Shown here one piece after another: positions 8,204 to 16,990 of a DNA stretch of 64,000 nucleotides. This DNA comes from Synergistaceae bacterium UBA1037. Its GTDB lineage: Bacteria > Synergistota > Synergistia > Synergistales > Synergistaceae. How positions within the stretch are numbered: the stretch's first letter is position 1; the number at the start of each line of letters is the position of its first letter. The stretch lies in NCBI GenBank assembly GCA_002316795.1, contig DCEE01000020.1, positions 1 to 64,000 on the forward strand. The letters run 5' to 3'. Both the position numbers and the translations under genes were made by a program. Below the pieces are notes generated by a model, which had not been told where the DNA came from, searched no databases, and saw only the letters and a list, made by a program, of their open reading frames with translations.

Positions 8204-8244
8204 AAAAAAGAAGCAACCTGCATCAGGCTGATGCAAGCTGCTTC
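8203..8244 (-). terminator. intrinsic terminator of tRNA-Asn
   Basis: On the minus strand the stem GAAGCA / TGCTTC (plus positions 8239-8244 and 8210-8215) encloses an inner TGCATCAG...CTGATGCA stem, followed by TTCTTTTTT. It lies 9 bp downstream of the tRNA 3' end. Confidence 0.85.
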
Positions 8245-8252
8245 GGAGCGTC

Positions 8253-8328
8253 TGGCTCCTCGACGAGGACTCGAACCTCGAACCTAGTGGTTAACAGCCA
8301 CCCGCGCTGCCGATTGCGCCATCGAGGA
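8253..8328 (-). tRNA. tRNA-Asn (GTT anticodon)
   Basis: Minus-strand cloverleaf of 76 nt including an encoded CCA end (plus strand TGG at 8253-8255). The acceptor arms TCCTCGA (8322-8328) and TCGAGGA (8257-8263) pair. The anticodon loop reads CTGTTAA with anticodon GTT, and the T-loop is GGTTCGAGTCC-like. The discriminator base is G. It delivers asparagine at AAC/AAU codons. The gene is monocistronic, with its own promoter and terminator, and sits beside the hairpin repeats, a common setting for insertion hot spots. Confidence 0.95.
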
Positions 8329-8364
8329 ATAGCATGCCGAGAATCTGAAAACTCGACGCAGAGT

Positions 8365-8392
8365 ATTATAACATTGATTTTCGTTTTGACAA
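8365..8392 (-). promoter_or_regulatory. promoter of tRNA-Asn
   Basis: Minus strand: TTGTCA (complement of 8387-8392), 16-bp spacer, TATAAT (complement of 8365-8370). It lies about 37 bp before the tRNA 5' end. The overlapping plus-strand TTGACA at 8386-8391 has no well-spaced -10 box. Confidence 0.75.
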
Positions 8393-8463
8393 CCACCCTT
8401 TCAAGTTTTTAGGGATATACTTTGTCTGGGCCGATGATGAATCATGAACGGAGGGCAGTGTTT

Positions 8464-9825
8464 ATGTCTTTGATCCTCATAAAAAACGGGACAGTCGGCA
8501 GGGCAGACGGTTCTTTCCGCGGCGATGTGCTGATAGAGGGCGGTAAGATCAGGGAGGTCGGACCGTGCATCGAGCACGACGGGGCTTCCGTGGTCGATGT
8601 TGATGGCCGTTATGTTCTGCCCGGTGGGGTGGACCCGCATACGCATGTCTCACTCATCTCTGCCGGAAGGAGCGTCTCGGACGGTTTTGAAGCGGCGACC
8701 AGGGCGGCTGTATGGGGAGGGACTACCACGATAGTCGAGCACCCCGGCTTTGTTCCCGAAGGATCACCGCTCTCTGTGGCTGTTGATGATGCCGTGAGGA
8801 AAGGCAGCGGTGCTTCCTACATTGATTTTGGGGTGCATATGGTATTTCAGGGAACGAACGGATTCAGTGAAGAAGAGGTAATGGAACTTGTCGGCCGCGG
8901 ACATGCTACCGGAAAGGTCTACACTACATATGACGCGTGGATGGCGGATGCGCAGATCGTTCCTCTGATGGAGATGATGGAGAGGGCCGGTGGACTGTTG
9001 CTCTATCATGCTGAGGATGACGCGGAACTGAAACGGCTGAGATCGGACTTCGAGGCAAAGGGGATGACAGGGATCCGGACATGGCCTCTGAGCCGTCCTG
9101 GCTTCTGCGAGGCGGATGCCGTTGCCCGGATATCCGCCCTCGCGGAGGGCGCGGGTGTTCCGAGTTATATCGTGCATCTTTCAACTGCTCTGGGACTTCA
9201 AAGGATCATGGAGGCGAGGGAGACAGGCTGCGAGGTCTACGCAGAGACCTGCCCGCAGTACCTTTGCCTTACAGATGAGCTTTACAGCGAAGAGAGAGGA
9301 GCGGACTTTATAATGGCTCCGCCGCTGCGTAAGAAAGAAGACTGTGATGCGCTGTGGGCCGCGCTTGCATCCGGTGATATCGACACTGTGGGGACAGACC
9401 ACTGCTCATTCAGCAGGGCAGCCAAAATAAAATTCGGAAGCGGGAACGTCTTCAGGGCTCCGGGGGGCATTCCGGGTATAGAGACCAGGATGCCGATACT
9501 CTTTTCCGAGGGGGTCATGAAGGGACGCATCTCTCTTGAACGCTTTGTAGATGTGACCGCGACCGCACCTGCCCGGATAATGGGGTTGAGGGATAAAGGA
9601 AGGATAGAGCCGGGAGCGGACGCGGACATAGTTATCTTCGACTCTCGGCAAGAGAAGGCCCTATCTGTTGAGACTCTCCACCAGAAGGTCGACTACACCC
9701 CATTTGAGGGAATGAGGGTAAAGGGATCTCCCTCACATGTCTGGCTCAGGGGAAGGCCGGTGCTGGCGGAGGGGGTCTTTGTCGCCGGTGAGCCTTGCGG
9801 GAAGTTCGTTAAAAGATATTTATAG
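8464..9825 (+). CDS. hyuA: hydantoinase / dihydropyrimidinase family amidohydrolase
   Basis: Cyclic-imide hydrolase that opens rings such as hydantoins, dihydropyrimidines or allantoin, cytoplasmic. All binuclear-metal residues of the family are seen: H59 and H61 (DPHTH), K151 in the position of the carboxylated lysine (ATGKVYTTY), H182 (YHAEDD), H238 (YIVHLST) and D312 (GTDHCSF). The ATG at 8464, with GGAGGG nearby, is chosen over 8422 because it gives the normal start (SLILIKNGTV). At 453 residues it has the normal family length. It converges on ssnA. In E. coli, hyuA, ssnA and a xanthine-dehydrogenase-like gene form one purine/hydantoin cluster, and the same partners are found here, so a role in purine ring breakdown is likely. 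Substrate remains inferred. Confidence 0.88.
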   Translation: MSLILIKNGTVGRADGSFRGDVLIEGGKIREVGPCIEHDGASVVDVDGRYVLPGGVDPHTHVSLISAGRSVSDGFEAATRAAVWGGTTTIVEHPGFVPEGSPLSVAVDDAVRKGSGASYIDFGVHMVFQGTNGFSEEEVMELVGRGHATGKVYTTYDAWMADAQIVPLMEMMERAGGLLLYHAEDDAELKRLRSDFEAKGMTGIRTWPLSRPGFCEADAVARISALAEGAGVPSYIVHLSTALGLQRIMEARETGCEVYAETCPQYLCLTDELYSEERGADFIMAPPLRKKEDCDALWAALASGDIDTVGTDHCSFSRAAKIKFGSGNVFRAPGGIPGIETRMPILFSEGVMKGRISLERFVDVTATAPARIMGLRDKGRIEPGADADIVIFDSRQEKALSVETLHQKVDYTPFEGMRVKGSPSHVWLRGRPVLAEGVFVAGEPCGKFVKRYL

Positions 9826-9850
9826 GCCCGAAACTGTACATAAAAATTAG

Positions 9851-9883
9851 GCCCCCGGATAGTTCCGGGGGCTGCACTTTTTT
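9851..9883 (+). terminator. intrinsic terminator of the hydantoinase gene
   Basis: Stem GCCCCCGG (9851-9858) with CCGGGGGC (9865-9872), 6-nt loop, then TGCACTTTTTT. It lies between the converging hydantoinase and ssnA genes. Confidence 0.85.
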
Positions 9884-9893
9884 CACGTCTGGA

Positions 9894-11222
9894 CTAGAGC
9901 CTTTTCCAGACCTCTTTGGAGCACTCCCTTGCCTTTGCGAAGATCCGTTCCCTGTCGAGCTCTGTGAGCTTCCTGTCCTTCATGAGGACCTTGCCGTTTG
10001 CAATTGTCGTCACGACGTTCCTTCCGGAAGATCCGAAGAGAAGGTGCCCGTTTATGTTCTTTTCGCTTATCGCGGTCGGGGGAATATAGTCCATTATAAT
10101 TATGTCCGCAGCATATCCCTCTTTGATCATTCCGAGCCTGACGGGGAAACACCTCTCCGCGATCTCCGCGTTGTTAACGAAGAGCATCTGCGGGAGTTCG
10201 CCCCACCCTGCGCCGGGGTCACCCGAGGAATGCTTGCAGAGGGCGTTCCCGAGCCTGTAGGACTGTATCATGTCGCAGAGATAGCCGTCAGTGCCGAGGC
10301 CGACAAGAAGGCCCTCTTTGATCATCTCCCTGACGCTGGCCGAACCGACGGCGTTGCCCATGTTCGATTCGGGGTTGTGGACGACAGCTGTATTTGTCTC
10401 CCTGATGATATCTCTTTCCGACTCGTCTGTGTGTATGCAGTGTACGAAGACGGAGTTTTCGCCTGTGATCCCGTGATCCCTGAAGCGTTCCACGATCCTT
10501 TTGCCGTATTTGGCGACGGAGTCTTTCTCATCCTCCGGTCCCTCAGCGACGTGAACGTGGAAGCCGGTGTTCCTTCCCTCCATAGCCTCGGCGCACTTTT
10601 CAAGGGTCAGGTCTGAAAGGGTGAAGGATGCGTGCAGCCCGAACTTGCCCGAGATCATAGGATCGTTCTGCTCTTCGGCCCAGTCGATGAAGGATATGTT
10701 CTCACGTATGCCTTCATATGCAGTCTTCTGGCCGTCCCTGTCCGAGACCTCGTAACATAGGGAAGCCCGTATGCCCGCCTCGCGGGTCGCCTTGGCTATC
10801 TCACAGAGGCTGCCGGTGACCGCTGTCGGGCTTGCGTGGTGGTCGATAACGGTGGTACAGCCGCACTTGATGCAGTCGACGAGAGAGGTCATGGCGCTGT
10901 AGTAGATGTCTTTCAACGTGAGGGCCTTGTCCAGCTTCCACCATAGCCTCTCAAGTACCTGTGAAAAGTCCTTTGCCGGTTCCCCGGGGGGAGTCATGCC
11001 TCTGGAAAAGGTGCTGTAGAAGTGCATGTGGGAGTTGATGAACCCGGGCATGATGAGCCCCCCCTTGGCATCGATGAATTCTGCCTCGGGGTATTTGGTG
11101 CGCAGCTCAGATGTCGTTCCGACCATGAAGATCGCAGAACCCCTGACGGCAGCGCAGCCATTGGGAATGAAAGGAAGGTCGGGGTCCCTTGTGATAAGTT
11201 TTCCGTTTCCTACGAGAAGCAT
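9894..11222 (-). CDS. ssnA: SsnA-like aminohydrolase/amidohydrolase
   Basis: 442-residue amidohydrolase of the chlorohydrolase/deaminase group. Metal ligands: H65 and H67 (NSHMHFYS), a further HVH in GFHVHVAEG at about 220, H in VHCIH, and D in GLGTDGY. SsnA proteins are encoded with selenium-dependent molybdenum hydroxylases, hydantoinase and purine transport genes, and are thought to deaminate or open a purine-derived compound, though the reaction is not settled. The ATG at 11222 is preferred over 11264 because GGGGAG lies 8 nt upstream and the family normally starts MLLVGNG. It lies downstream of ridA on the same strand, a sensible pairing because RidA removes reactive imines. Confidence 0.87.
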   Translation of the reverse strand: MLLVGNGKLITRDPDLPFIPNGCAAVRGSAIFMVGTTSELRTKYPEAEFIDAKGGLIMPGFINSHMHFYSTFSRGMTPPGEPAKDFSQVLERLWWKLDKALTLKDIYYSAMTSLVDCIKCGCTTVIDHHASPTAVTGSLCEIAKATREAGIRASLCYEVSDRDGQKTAYEGIRENISFIDWAEEQNDPMISGKFGLHASFTLSDLTLEKCAEAMEGRNTGFHVHVAEGPEDEKDSVAKYGKRIVERFRDHGITGENSVFVHCIHTDESERDIIRETNTAVVHNPESNMGNAVGSASVREMIKEGLLVGLGTDGYLCDMIQSYRLGNALCKHSSGDPGAGWGELPQMLFVNNAEIAERCFPVRLGMIKEGYAADIIIMDYIPPTAISEKNINGHLLFGSSGRNVVTTIANGKVLMKDRKLTELDRERIFAKARECSKEVWKRL

Positions 11223-11310
11223 TTTCGTCACTCCCCTGCAGAGATTTTTTGCACGTGTTGTCAAGAGTGCGCAAAGGGCCCCCCTCAGTCAAGTAGGGCC
11301 CCATAGCGGT

Positions 11311-11691
11311 CTATTTCAGAAGAGCGATTGCCTCTATCTCGATCAGAACGTCCTTGGGGAGCCTTGCGACTTCAACGCATGACCTTGCCGGGGCATCCTT
11401 CGTGAAGGACTTGCCGTAGATCTCGTTGATCTTCCCGAAATCGTTCATGTCCTTGATGAACACAGTCGTCTTCACAACGTCTGAAAAATCCAGCCCCTGG
11501 CTTTCCAGAGCGCCCTTCATATTCTTCAGGACCTGTTCAGCCTGAGCCGCCACGTCACCTTCGACGACGGTCATAGTCTTGGTATCGAGCGCGATCTGCC
11601 CCGAAAGGAAGAGGAACCCCCCCGCCCTGACACCCTGAGAATAAGGTCCGATCGCCGCCGGAGCTTTGTCTGTGCTGATGATCTCTTTCAT
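11311..11691 (-). CDS. ridA: RidA family reactive intermediate/imine deaminase
   Basis: 126-residue YjgF/YER057c/UK114 protein that hydrolyses 2-aminoacrylate-derived imines to 2-keto acids, working as a trimer in the cytoplasm. The N-terminal STDKAPAAIGPYSQGV, the LSGQIALD region and the conserved arginine in APARSCVEVARLP (about residues 102-114) that binds the carboxylate are all present, with E in IEIEAIA. It is upstream of ssnA on the same strand, in the purine/hydantoin block. Its presence fits pathways that generate enamine/imine products, such as deamination and the serine dehydratase encoded elsewhere in the window. Confidence 0.93.
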   Translation of the reverse strand: MKEIISTDKAPAAIGPYSQGVRAGGFLFLSGQIALDTKTMTVVEGDVAAQAEQVLKNMKGALESQGLDFSDVVKTTVFIKDMNDFGKINEIYGKSFTKDAPARSCVEVARLPKDVLIEIEAIALLK

Positions 11692-11874
11692 TTTTAAAGC
11701 ACCTCTTTCTATGTTTTCTTGTCCAACGATACCTGTTGTCTATTTTACAGCATTTTCGCGGCGAAAGAGAGTACAGCCGCGGACCTCTATGTCAGAATAG
11801 ATGTCGTGTTTGTAAGTCGACAGTACAAGTCTCTTCAGGTATAAAGATACTATCAAGACAGGCGGGTGATTCGT

Positions 11875-13113
11875 ATGGATATCGTCATCGAGGGCAAGTA
11901 CAATGAATATGACTACCTTACTGTGGACAGCCTTACGGGAAAGATAAAGTCACTGGGCAGGGGCAGGCCTCCTAAGGAGCCGGACTCCTCTTTCGGTCGG
12001 GATCATGTGTTCAGCGCGGGGGACCTTAACGCGCATTCGCACCCGGAGCAGTCCATATATGTCGAGATAGCGGACAAAAGCTGGGATCTGGCAAGGTGGT
12101 GCCGGGAGACCATATATAAATACAGCGTTGAAATGACGGCTGAAATGGTTTACCACGGATGCGTGAGGGCCTTCGGACGTATGCTGGCCTACGGCGAAAC
12201 TTCTGTAATGGTCTCTTTTTACTGTCACAACAAAAGGGAAAACGAGCTGGACCTTGCAGTGATAAGGGCGGCGCAGGATGTCGGCATAAGGCTCTTCTTC
12301 GGAAGGATGAACTATGACCTGACGGACCCAAAAGCATATCCCGAAAAGAGGGCATCACAGCTGAGCTACTATGAGGACCCGAAGGAGGCGGAGAAGAACT
12401 TCATCGGCCTTCTTAAATACGAAACGGATACAGTGAAAGTCGCACCGGCACTGCACAGCTTCCACGCGAACACCCTTGATGCGGTCACCAGAGGCATAAA
12501 TCTCGGCGCAGAGTACGGACGTAAGGTGCAGTTCCATCTTTCCGAGGACGATGGAGATGTGAAGATATGCCTCGAAAATTACGGAATGAGGCCGGTCGAG
12601 GTGCTTGCGGACCTGAAAGAGACCGGAAAGGTTTCCACTCTCGATCATCTTCTGCTCTCAGACTGCGTATGGACGAGCCGCAAGGAAAAGGAGCTTATTA
12701 AGGAACACGGGATGTCCGTGGTCTTCAACGGCAGGATGAACGAGCGGGTAAAGGCCGGAACTGCCGACGTTCGTGAATACATGGAACTGGGAGTCCCTCT
12801 CTATATCGGAACAGATGGGGAGGCCAGCAACGACGACCTCTCGATAGATAATGAAATAAAGTGGCAGGCAGAAAAGCATAAGTTTAGCGAAGAGGAAGAA
12901 AAAAAGTTACGGAGGCCCTTTGAGATGGCGGGAGTCAGAGTAGGGCAGCTTGAAGCCGGTTCCGCCGCGGATATAAAGGTCTGCAAAGACGGAAAGCTTA
13001 ACGCCCTCTTCGTAGGCGGCAAAGCCGTCATGGTGGATGGGGAGCTCCTTTCAAATAAGAAAATAAGCGATTCAGAGGCCTTTATTAAAGATATGTGGCA
13101 GAAAAGAGCTTGA
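11875..13113 (+). CDS. amidohydrolase family protein (metal-dependent deaminase/hydrolase)
   Basis: 412-residue amidohydrolase, distant from ssnA and hyuA. The N-terminal beta-sandwich leads into DLNAHSHPEQS, the HxH metal pair; later FHLSEDD and the IGTDGEASNDD segment supply the histidine and catalytic aspartate. This pattern resembles the TRZ/ATZ-like hydrolases and deaminases. Start: the ATG at 11875 is preferred over the GTG at 11866 because the GGCGGG site lies just before it. The gene lies between ridA (divergent) and the molybdenum hydroxylase genes (same strand), so it probably acts on a heterocycle in the same route. I do not recognise a closer family. Confidence 0.8.
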   Translation: MDIVIEGKYNEYDYLTVDSLTGKIKSLGRGRPPKEPDSSFGRDHVFSAGDLNAHSHPEQSIYVEIADKSWDLARWCRETIYKYSVEMTAEMVYHGCVRAFGRMLAYGETSVMVSFYCHNKRENELDLAVIRAAQDVGIRLFFGRMNYDLTDPKAYPEKRASQLSYYEDPKEAEKNFIGLLKYETDTVKVAPALHSFHANTLDAVTRGINLGAEYGRKVQFHLSEDDGDVKICLENYGMRPVEVLADLKETGKVSTLDHLLLSDCVWTSRKEKELIKEHGMSVVFNGRMNERVKAGTADVREYMELGVPLYIGTDGEASNDDLSIDNEIKWQAEKHKFSEEEEKKLRRPFEMAGVRVGQLEAGSAADIKVCKDGKLNALFVGGKAVMVDGELLSNKKISDSEAFIKDMWQKRA

Positions 13114-13199
13114 TGAGCTTTTCCCACCGGGATAGTGTGTTGTAAGAGCAAAAAAATGTATAATAGTCCTGACATTAATTTTTATAACTAAACCTTGGA

Positions 13200-13345
13200 A
13201 CAATTGTGAAACTGCGGCGCGAAGATGCCGCGGCAAGCAATAGCAATTGCTCAGCCATGGTTTTTATACAACTGCTTCCCGCGGCTCGATTTTAGCCGCA
13301 CTTTACGACAAGCGGTTTTCTTGGCAGCTTATCGCGGCACGCAGT
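13200..13345. repeat. intergenic hairpin/repeat segment related to the element at 30.96-31.35 kb
   Basis: The 18-mer GCGGCGCGAAGATGCCGC (from about 13213), itself a hairpin with GCGGC/GCCGC arms, recurs exactly at about 30981 and in both places is followed by GGC(A/G)AGCA units. Downstream are GCGGCT...AGCCGC and AGCAATTGCT palindromes. The segment ends about 25 bp before the molybdenum hydroxylase start, so it lies in that gene's leader. A TATAAT at 13159-13164 upstream could be its -10 box, but no good -35 was seen. Confidence 0.6.
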
Positions 13346-13368
13346 ATTTATCGACAGGAGGTTTTCAG

Positions 13369-15603
13369 ATGGACGAATTTAATATAATTGGCAGCTCACC
13401 ATTAAGGGACGACGGCCCCGGGAAGGTCACGGGGCGTACTGAGTACATTGCCGACATAGATATACCGGGATGCTGGATTGGAGGCATAGTGAGGTCGAAG
13501 GTTGCGAGGGGAAGGCTCAAGGGTATCAAAAAGTCCGCCTCATTTGACTGGTCTAAGGTCACTCTCGTTACCCACGAAGATATACCGGGAGAAAACTACA
13601 TTTCCATGGTCAGGACCGACTATCCGGCCCTTGCCGAAAAGGAGGTCAACTATTTTTCTCAGGCGATCGCACTTGTCGCGGCACCCGATGAGATGCTTCT
13701 CAAAGAGGCCATGACGTCGATCGAGGTTGATATCGAACCGCTGAAACCTGTGCTTACGGTGGAGGAGGCCCTTGAGGGAAAAGACATCATCTGGGGAAAA
13801 GACAACATGATCGACGAGTACAGGACAGAATCGGGAGACCTAGAAAAGGGTTTTGCCGAGGCGTACCTGATCGTCGAAGGCAACTGGGCAACGGGTTTCC
13901 ACGAACAGCTCTACCTTGAGACCCAGGGCATGGCGGCATTTATGCGCGAGGACGGTGCGGTGGAGGTGATCGGCTCGCTGCAGTGCCCGTTCTATGTTCA
14001 GGGAGCGATCCAGAAGGTGATGGCCCTTCCTCCCGAAAAGGTGATCATAAGGCAGGCGGCGACAGGCGGAGGATTCGGGGGCAAAGAGGACTACCCTTCG
14101 ATACTCGGCTCATACGCTGCCCTGCTGGCTTATAGATCGAGGCATCCCGTGAAGATCGTCTTCGACAGGGAGGAAGACCTGCGGGTAACGCCAAAAAGGC
14201 ATCCTTCAAAGAGCCGTTACAGGATGGGCGTCAGTAGGGAAGGCAAGATAACCGCACTTGACGCGGACATTATCCTGGACAGCGGAGCCTATACGACGCT
14301 CAGCAGGGTGGTACTCCAGCGCTCTCAGCTCCACGCATGCGGGATATACCACGTGCCGAACGTAAGGATAAGGAGCAGGGCGGTGGCTACCAATACGCCA
14401 CCTAACGGAGCCTTCAGGGGCTTCGGGGCTCCCCAGACGATTTTTGCCATGGAACGACAGATGGACCTTGCGGCGAAAGAACTGGGGATCGACCCGCTCG
14501 ACATCAGGCTGAAAAACGCACTGAGGACGGGGGACAGGTTCCCGTACGGACAGGTGCTTAAGGAGAAAAACAACGCGGTCGCCGTGCTTGAAAAGGCAGC
14601 CGAGATGTCGGACTACAGGGCGAAAAAGGAACTTTACGCGTCCCAGCCAAAGGGAAGGATAAGGAAGGGGATAGGGATCGCTGCGGCGCTCCACGGAGGA
14701 GGCTTTACGGGAGCCGGGGAGGACAAGATGGGCACGACAGCCAGAGTCTGCTTCGACGGCTGCAGATTTGCTCTCTATGTCAGCAGCACTGAGATCGGGC
14801 AGGGTTCTTCAACGGTGCTGCGGATGGCGGCGGCCGAAGAACTTGGAGCCGGAATGGAAGATGTTGTATATATGGCGCCGGATACTTCAAAGGCTCCCAA
14901 TACCGGGCCGACAGTGGCCTCGAGGACGACGATGTACGCCTCTAAGGCAGTCAGGGACGCATGTGCCAACATAAGAAGAAAGCTTGAAGAGTGGAGGACT
15001 GCGGAGGGGCTGCCGGCAAATACGCCCATGACTGCTCTTGCGGCCGGATACATGAAGGAAAAAGGGATGCCGGATGAGTTCGGATACAACATATTCGATG
15101 ACGACAGCTGCTGGGACGAGGAAAAATTCGAAGGAGACGCCTACAGGGGCTACGCATGGATCGCGAACGTGATCGAGGTCGAGGTCGATACGGACACATA
15201 CGAGGTCTCGGCAGAGAGGGTCTGTGCGGCCGCTGAGGTCGGCAGGGCGATAAACCCGATGCAGCTCAAAGGGCAGCTGACGGGAGGGATGCTCCAGGCT
15301 ATAGGCTGGTCGCACCTGGAAGATATGCGAACAGACGATAAGGGCAGGTACACGGCTTCTCACATGAACGCCTATCTTGTGCCGACGACCCTTGACACAC
15401 CCGAGTGGGAGATAGAGCTGCTGGAGGATCCCTGCGTCCAGGGATGCTTCGGCGCGAAGGGCATAGGGGAACTTCCGATGAACGCGGCGGGGCCTGCCTT
15501 TGTATCAGCGGTGGACAACGCGGTGGATGTTTTCTGCGATTCGATCCCCTGCACCGGGGAGAAGCTCTTTCGGCTGATGTGCCCGGACGAAAAGAAGTCA
15601 TAA
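13369..15603 (+). CDS. xdhA: xanthine dehydrogenase-type molybdenum-binding subunit
   Basis: 744-residue molybdopterin subunit of a xanthine oxidase family hydroxylase, which inserts oxygen from water into purines or other N-heterocycles. Motifs: ATGGGFGGKED at about 231-241 (molybdopterin/Mo site), GAFRGFGAPQ at about 347-356, and GAKGIGE at 695-701 whose E701 matches the catalytic glutamate. The frame opens at 13225, but the ATG at 13369 with AGGAGG 8 nt before it is the start (MDEFNIIGSS). The Fe-S/FAD partner follows 17 nt later. MocA and YqeC genes elsewhere in the window suggest the cofactor is the cytosine dinucleotide form with a selenium-dependent sulfido ligand; that is inference. 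Substrate most likely a purine. Confidence 0.92.
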   Translation: MDEFNIIGSSPLRDDGPGKVTGRTEYIADIDIPGCWIGGIVRSKVARGRLKGIKKSASFDWSKVTLVTHEDIPGENYISMVRTDYPALAEKEVNYFSQAIALVAAPDEMLLKEAMTSIEVDIEPLKPVLTVEEALEGKDIIWGKDNMIDEYRTESGDLEKGFAEAYLIVEGNWATGFHEQLYLETQGMAAFMREDGAVEVIGSLQCPFYVQGAIQKVMALPPEKVIIRQAATGGGFGGKEDYPSILGSYAALLAYRSRHPVKIVFDREEDLRVTPKRHPSKSRYRMGVSREGKITALDADIILDSGAYTTLSRVVLQRSQLHACGIYHVPNVRIRSRAVATNTPPNGAFRGFGAPQTIFAMERQMDLAAKELGIDPLDIRLKNALRTGDRFPYGQVLKEKNNAVAVLEKAAEMSDYRAKKELYASQPKGRIRKGIGIAAALHGGGFTGAGEDKMGTTARVCFDGCRFALYVSSTEIGQGSSTVLRMAAAEELGAGMEDVVYMAPDTSKAPNTGPTVASRTTMYASKAVRDACANIRRKLEEWRTAEGLPANTPMTALAAGYMKEKGMPDEFGYNIFDDDSCWDEEKFEGDAYRGYAWIANVIEVEVDTDTYEVSAERVCAAAEVGRAINPMQLKGQLTGGMLQAIGWSHLEDMRTDDKGRYTASHMNAYLVPTTLDTPEWEIELLEDPCVQGCFGAKGIGELPMNAAGPAFVSAVDNAVDVFCDSIPCTGEKLFRLMCPDEKKS

Positions 15604-15620
15604 GGGGGAGGAAGATAATA

Positions 15621-16982
15621 ATGAGGATAGAAATGACGATAAATGGAGCCCTTTATTACACCGACGTTCCTCCCATGAAACCGCTTCTGGCAGTGCTCAG
15701 GGAAGATCTGGGCTTTGCCGGGCCGAAGGAAGGCTGCGGCGAGGGCGAGTGCGGAGCGTGTTCTGTCATCATAGATGGAAAACTTGTCAATGCATGCCTC
15801 GTGCCTGCAGTACAGGCATCGGGAAGCGAGATACTGACCGTCGAGGGTCTTGGAGACCCCGATGATATGGATCTGCTCCAGAGGGCATTCGTATCGGAGG
15901 GCGCGGTCCAGTGCGGCTTCTGTACCCCGGGAATGGTAATGGCTGCGAGGGCGCTGCTTGAAGAAAACCCTACACCGACAAGGGACGAGATAAAGGTCGC
16001 CTTGTCGGGAAATATCTGCCGGTGCACCGGCTACGAGAAGATATACGACGCAGTGGAGAAGGCCGTCAGCGAAGGATACTGCGATACCTTCAGGGTCCGC
16101 GAAAACCTCTGCAGCGGACAGGCTCCCACTCCCACATCGGAGAGCGACATGAACTGCCTTACGCCCGAAAATCTGGACGATGTGTTTGAGATACTGGAGA
16201 AAAACAGCGGAGTGTCCATCCTCGCGGGAAGCACGGATATCATACCAGACATAAAGAACAGGAAATATTCATTCAGGAAAATAATGGACCTCAGCAGAGT
16301 CAAAGAGCTGAAGGGGATCAACAAGACCGGCGATACTATAAGGATAGGGAGCTGTGTTACCAACGGAGACCTGATCAGGAGCAGCATTATCAAAAAGTAT
16401 CTCCCCGCACTCCGGGAAGCTGCATTTCGGAGCGGAGCGCCGGCAGTGCAGAACAGGGCTACCGTAGGCGGGAACCTCTCAACAGCCTCGGGTGCGGCCG
16501 ACCTTCCGACGATACTTCTTCCGCTTGATGCGGGCGTCATAGCCGAGGGCCCGGAAGGCGCGCGCGAGATGAAGCTTGAGAAGTTCATCATCGGCTACAG
16601 GGAACCTGACCTGAAGCACAACGAGATAATGAAGGAGATCGTGATCCCCTTGCCCAAAGAGAAGAGCTTCCAGAAATTTTTCAAAAGGGGTTCGCGTAAG
16701 GCGTTAACGCTCTCAAGGCTCTCGCTAGGTTTTTACACCGAGGTCGAAAACGGGGTGATCTGGGAGATCCGCGCAGCCGCGGGAAGTATGTCTCCCATAC
16801 CTCTCAGGCTCAGCGGACTTGAGTCTGCCCTTAAGATGAAGAGGCTGACTCCGGAGCTTGCCGAAGAAGCTGCCGCGGTCGCATACGACGAGGTCAACCC
16901 GAGAAAGAGCCCGGAATGGCGTAAGAGGATGACATCCAACCTTGTAAAGAGCTTCCTGAAGGAACTTATGGAGGAAAAATAG
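15621..16982 (+). CDS. xanthine dehydrogenase-type [2Fe-2S] + FAD subunit (fused)
   Basis: 453-residue electron-transfer subunit combining two normally separate proteins. Residues 1-155 form the iron-sulfur part: plant-type cluster cysteines C39, C44, C47, C59 and the second cluster C98, C101, C133, C135 (CGFCTPG and CRCTG). Residues from about 175 form the FAD-binding domain (VSILAGSTDIIPD and NRATVGGNLSTASGAADLP). A linker of about 25 residues rich in Pro/Ser/Thr joins them. The ATG at 15621 follows AAGGGGGAGGAAG. Together with the Mo subunit it makes a two-gene enzyme, the layout seen in anaerobes with selenium-dependent purine hydroxylases. Electrons leave through FAD to NAD or ferredoxin. 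Confidence 0.92.
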   Translation: MRIEMTINGALYYTDVPPMKPLLAVLREDLGFAGPKEGCGEGECGACSVIIDGKLVNACLVPAVQASGSEILTVEGLGDPDDMDLLQRAFVSEGAVQCGFCTPGMVMAARALLEENPTPTRDEIKVALSGNICRCTGYEKIYDAVEKAVSEGYCDTFRVRENLCSGQAPTPTSESDMNCLTPENLDDVFEILEKNSGVSILAGSTDIIPDIKNRKYSFRKIMDLSRVKELKGINKTGDTIRIGSCVTNGDLIRSSIIKKYLPALREAAFRSGAPAVQNRATVGGNLSTASGAADLPTILLPLDAGVIAEGPEGAREMKLEKFIIGYREPDLKHNEIMKEIVIPLPKEKSFQKFFKRGSRKALTLSRLSLGFYTEVENGVIWEIRAAAGSMSPIPLRLSGLESALKMKRLTPELAEEAAAVAYDEVNPRKSPEWRKRMTSNLVKSFLKELMEEK

Positions 16983-16990
16983 ACAAAAGA

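Noticed and set aside
7876-8412. Several 65-81 codon frames across the repeat island and tRNA-Asn
   Set aside because: All lie within hairpin repeats or the tRNA, overlap one another on both strands and have no ribosome site.
8386-8421. Plus-strand promoter for the hydantoinase (TTGACA at 8386, TATACT at 8416)
   Set aside because: Spacer is 24 bp, too long for sigma-70. The real promoter was not identified.
13225-13368. Open extension of the molybdenum subunit upstream of 13369
   Set aside because: The extra 48 residues are encoded by the repeat segment, do not look like the family and lack a ribosome site; AGGAGG lies before 13369.
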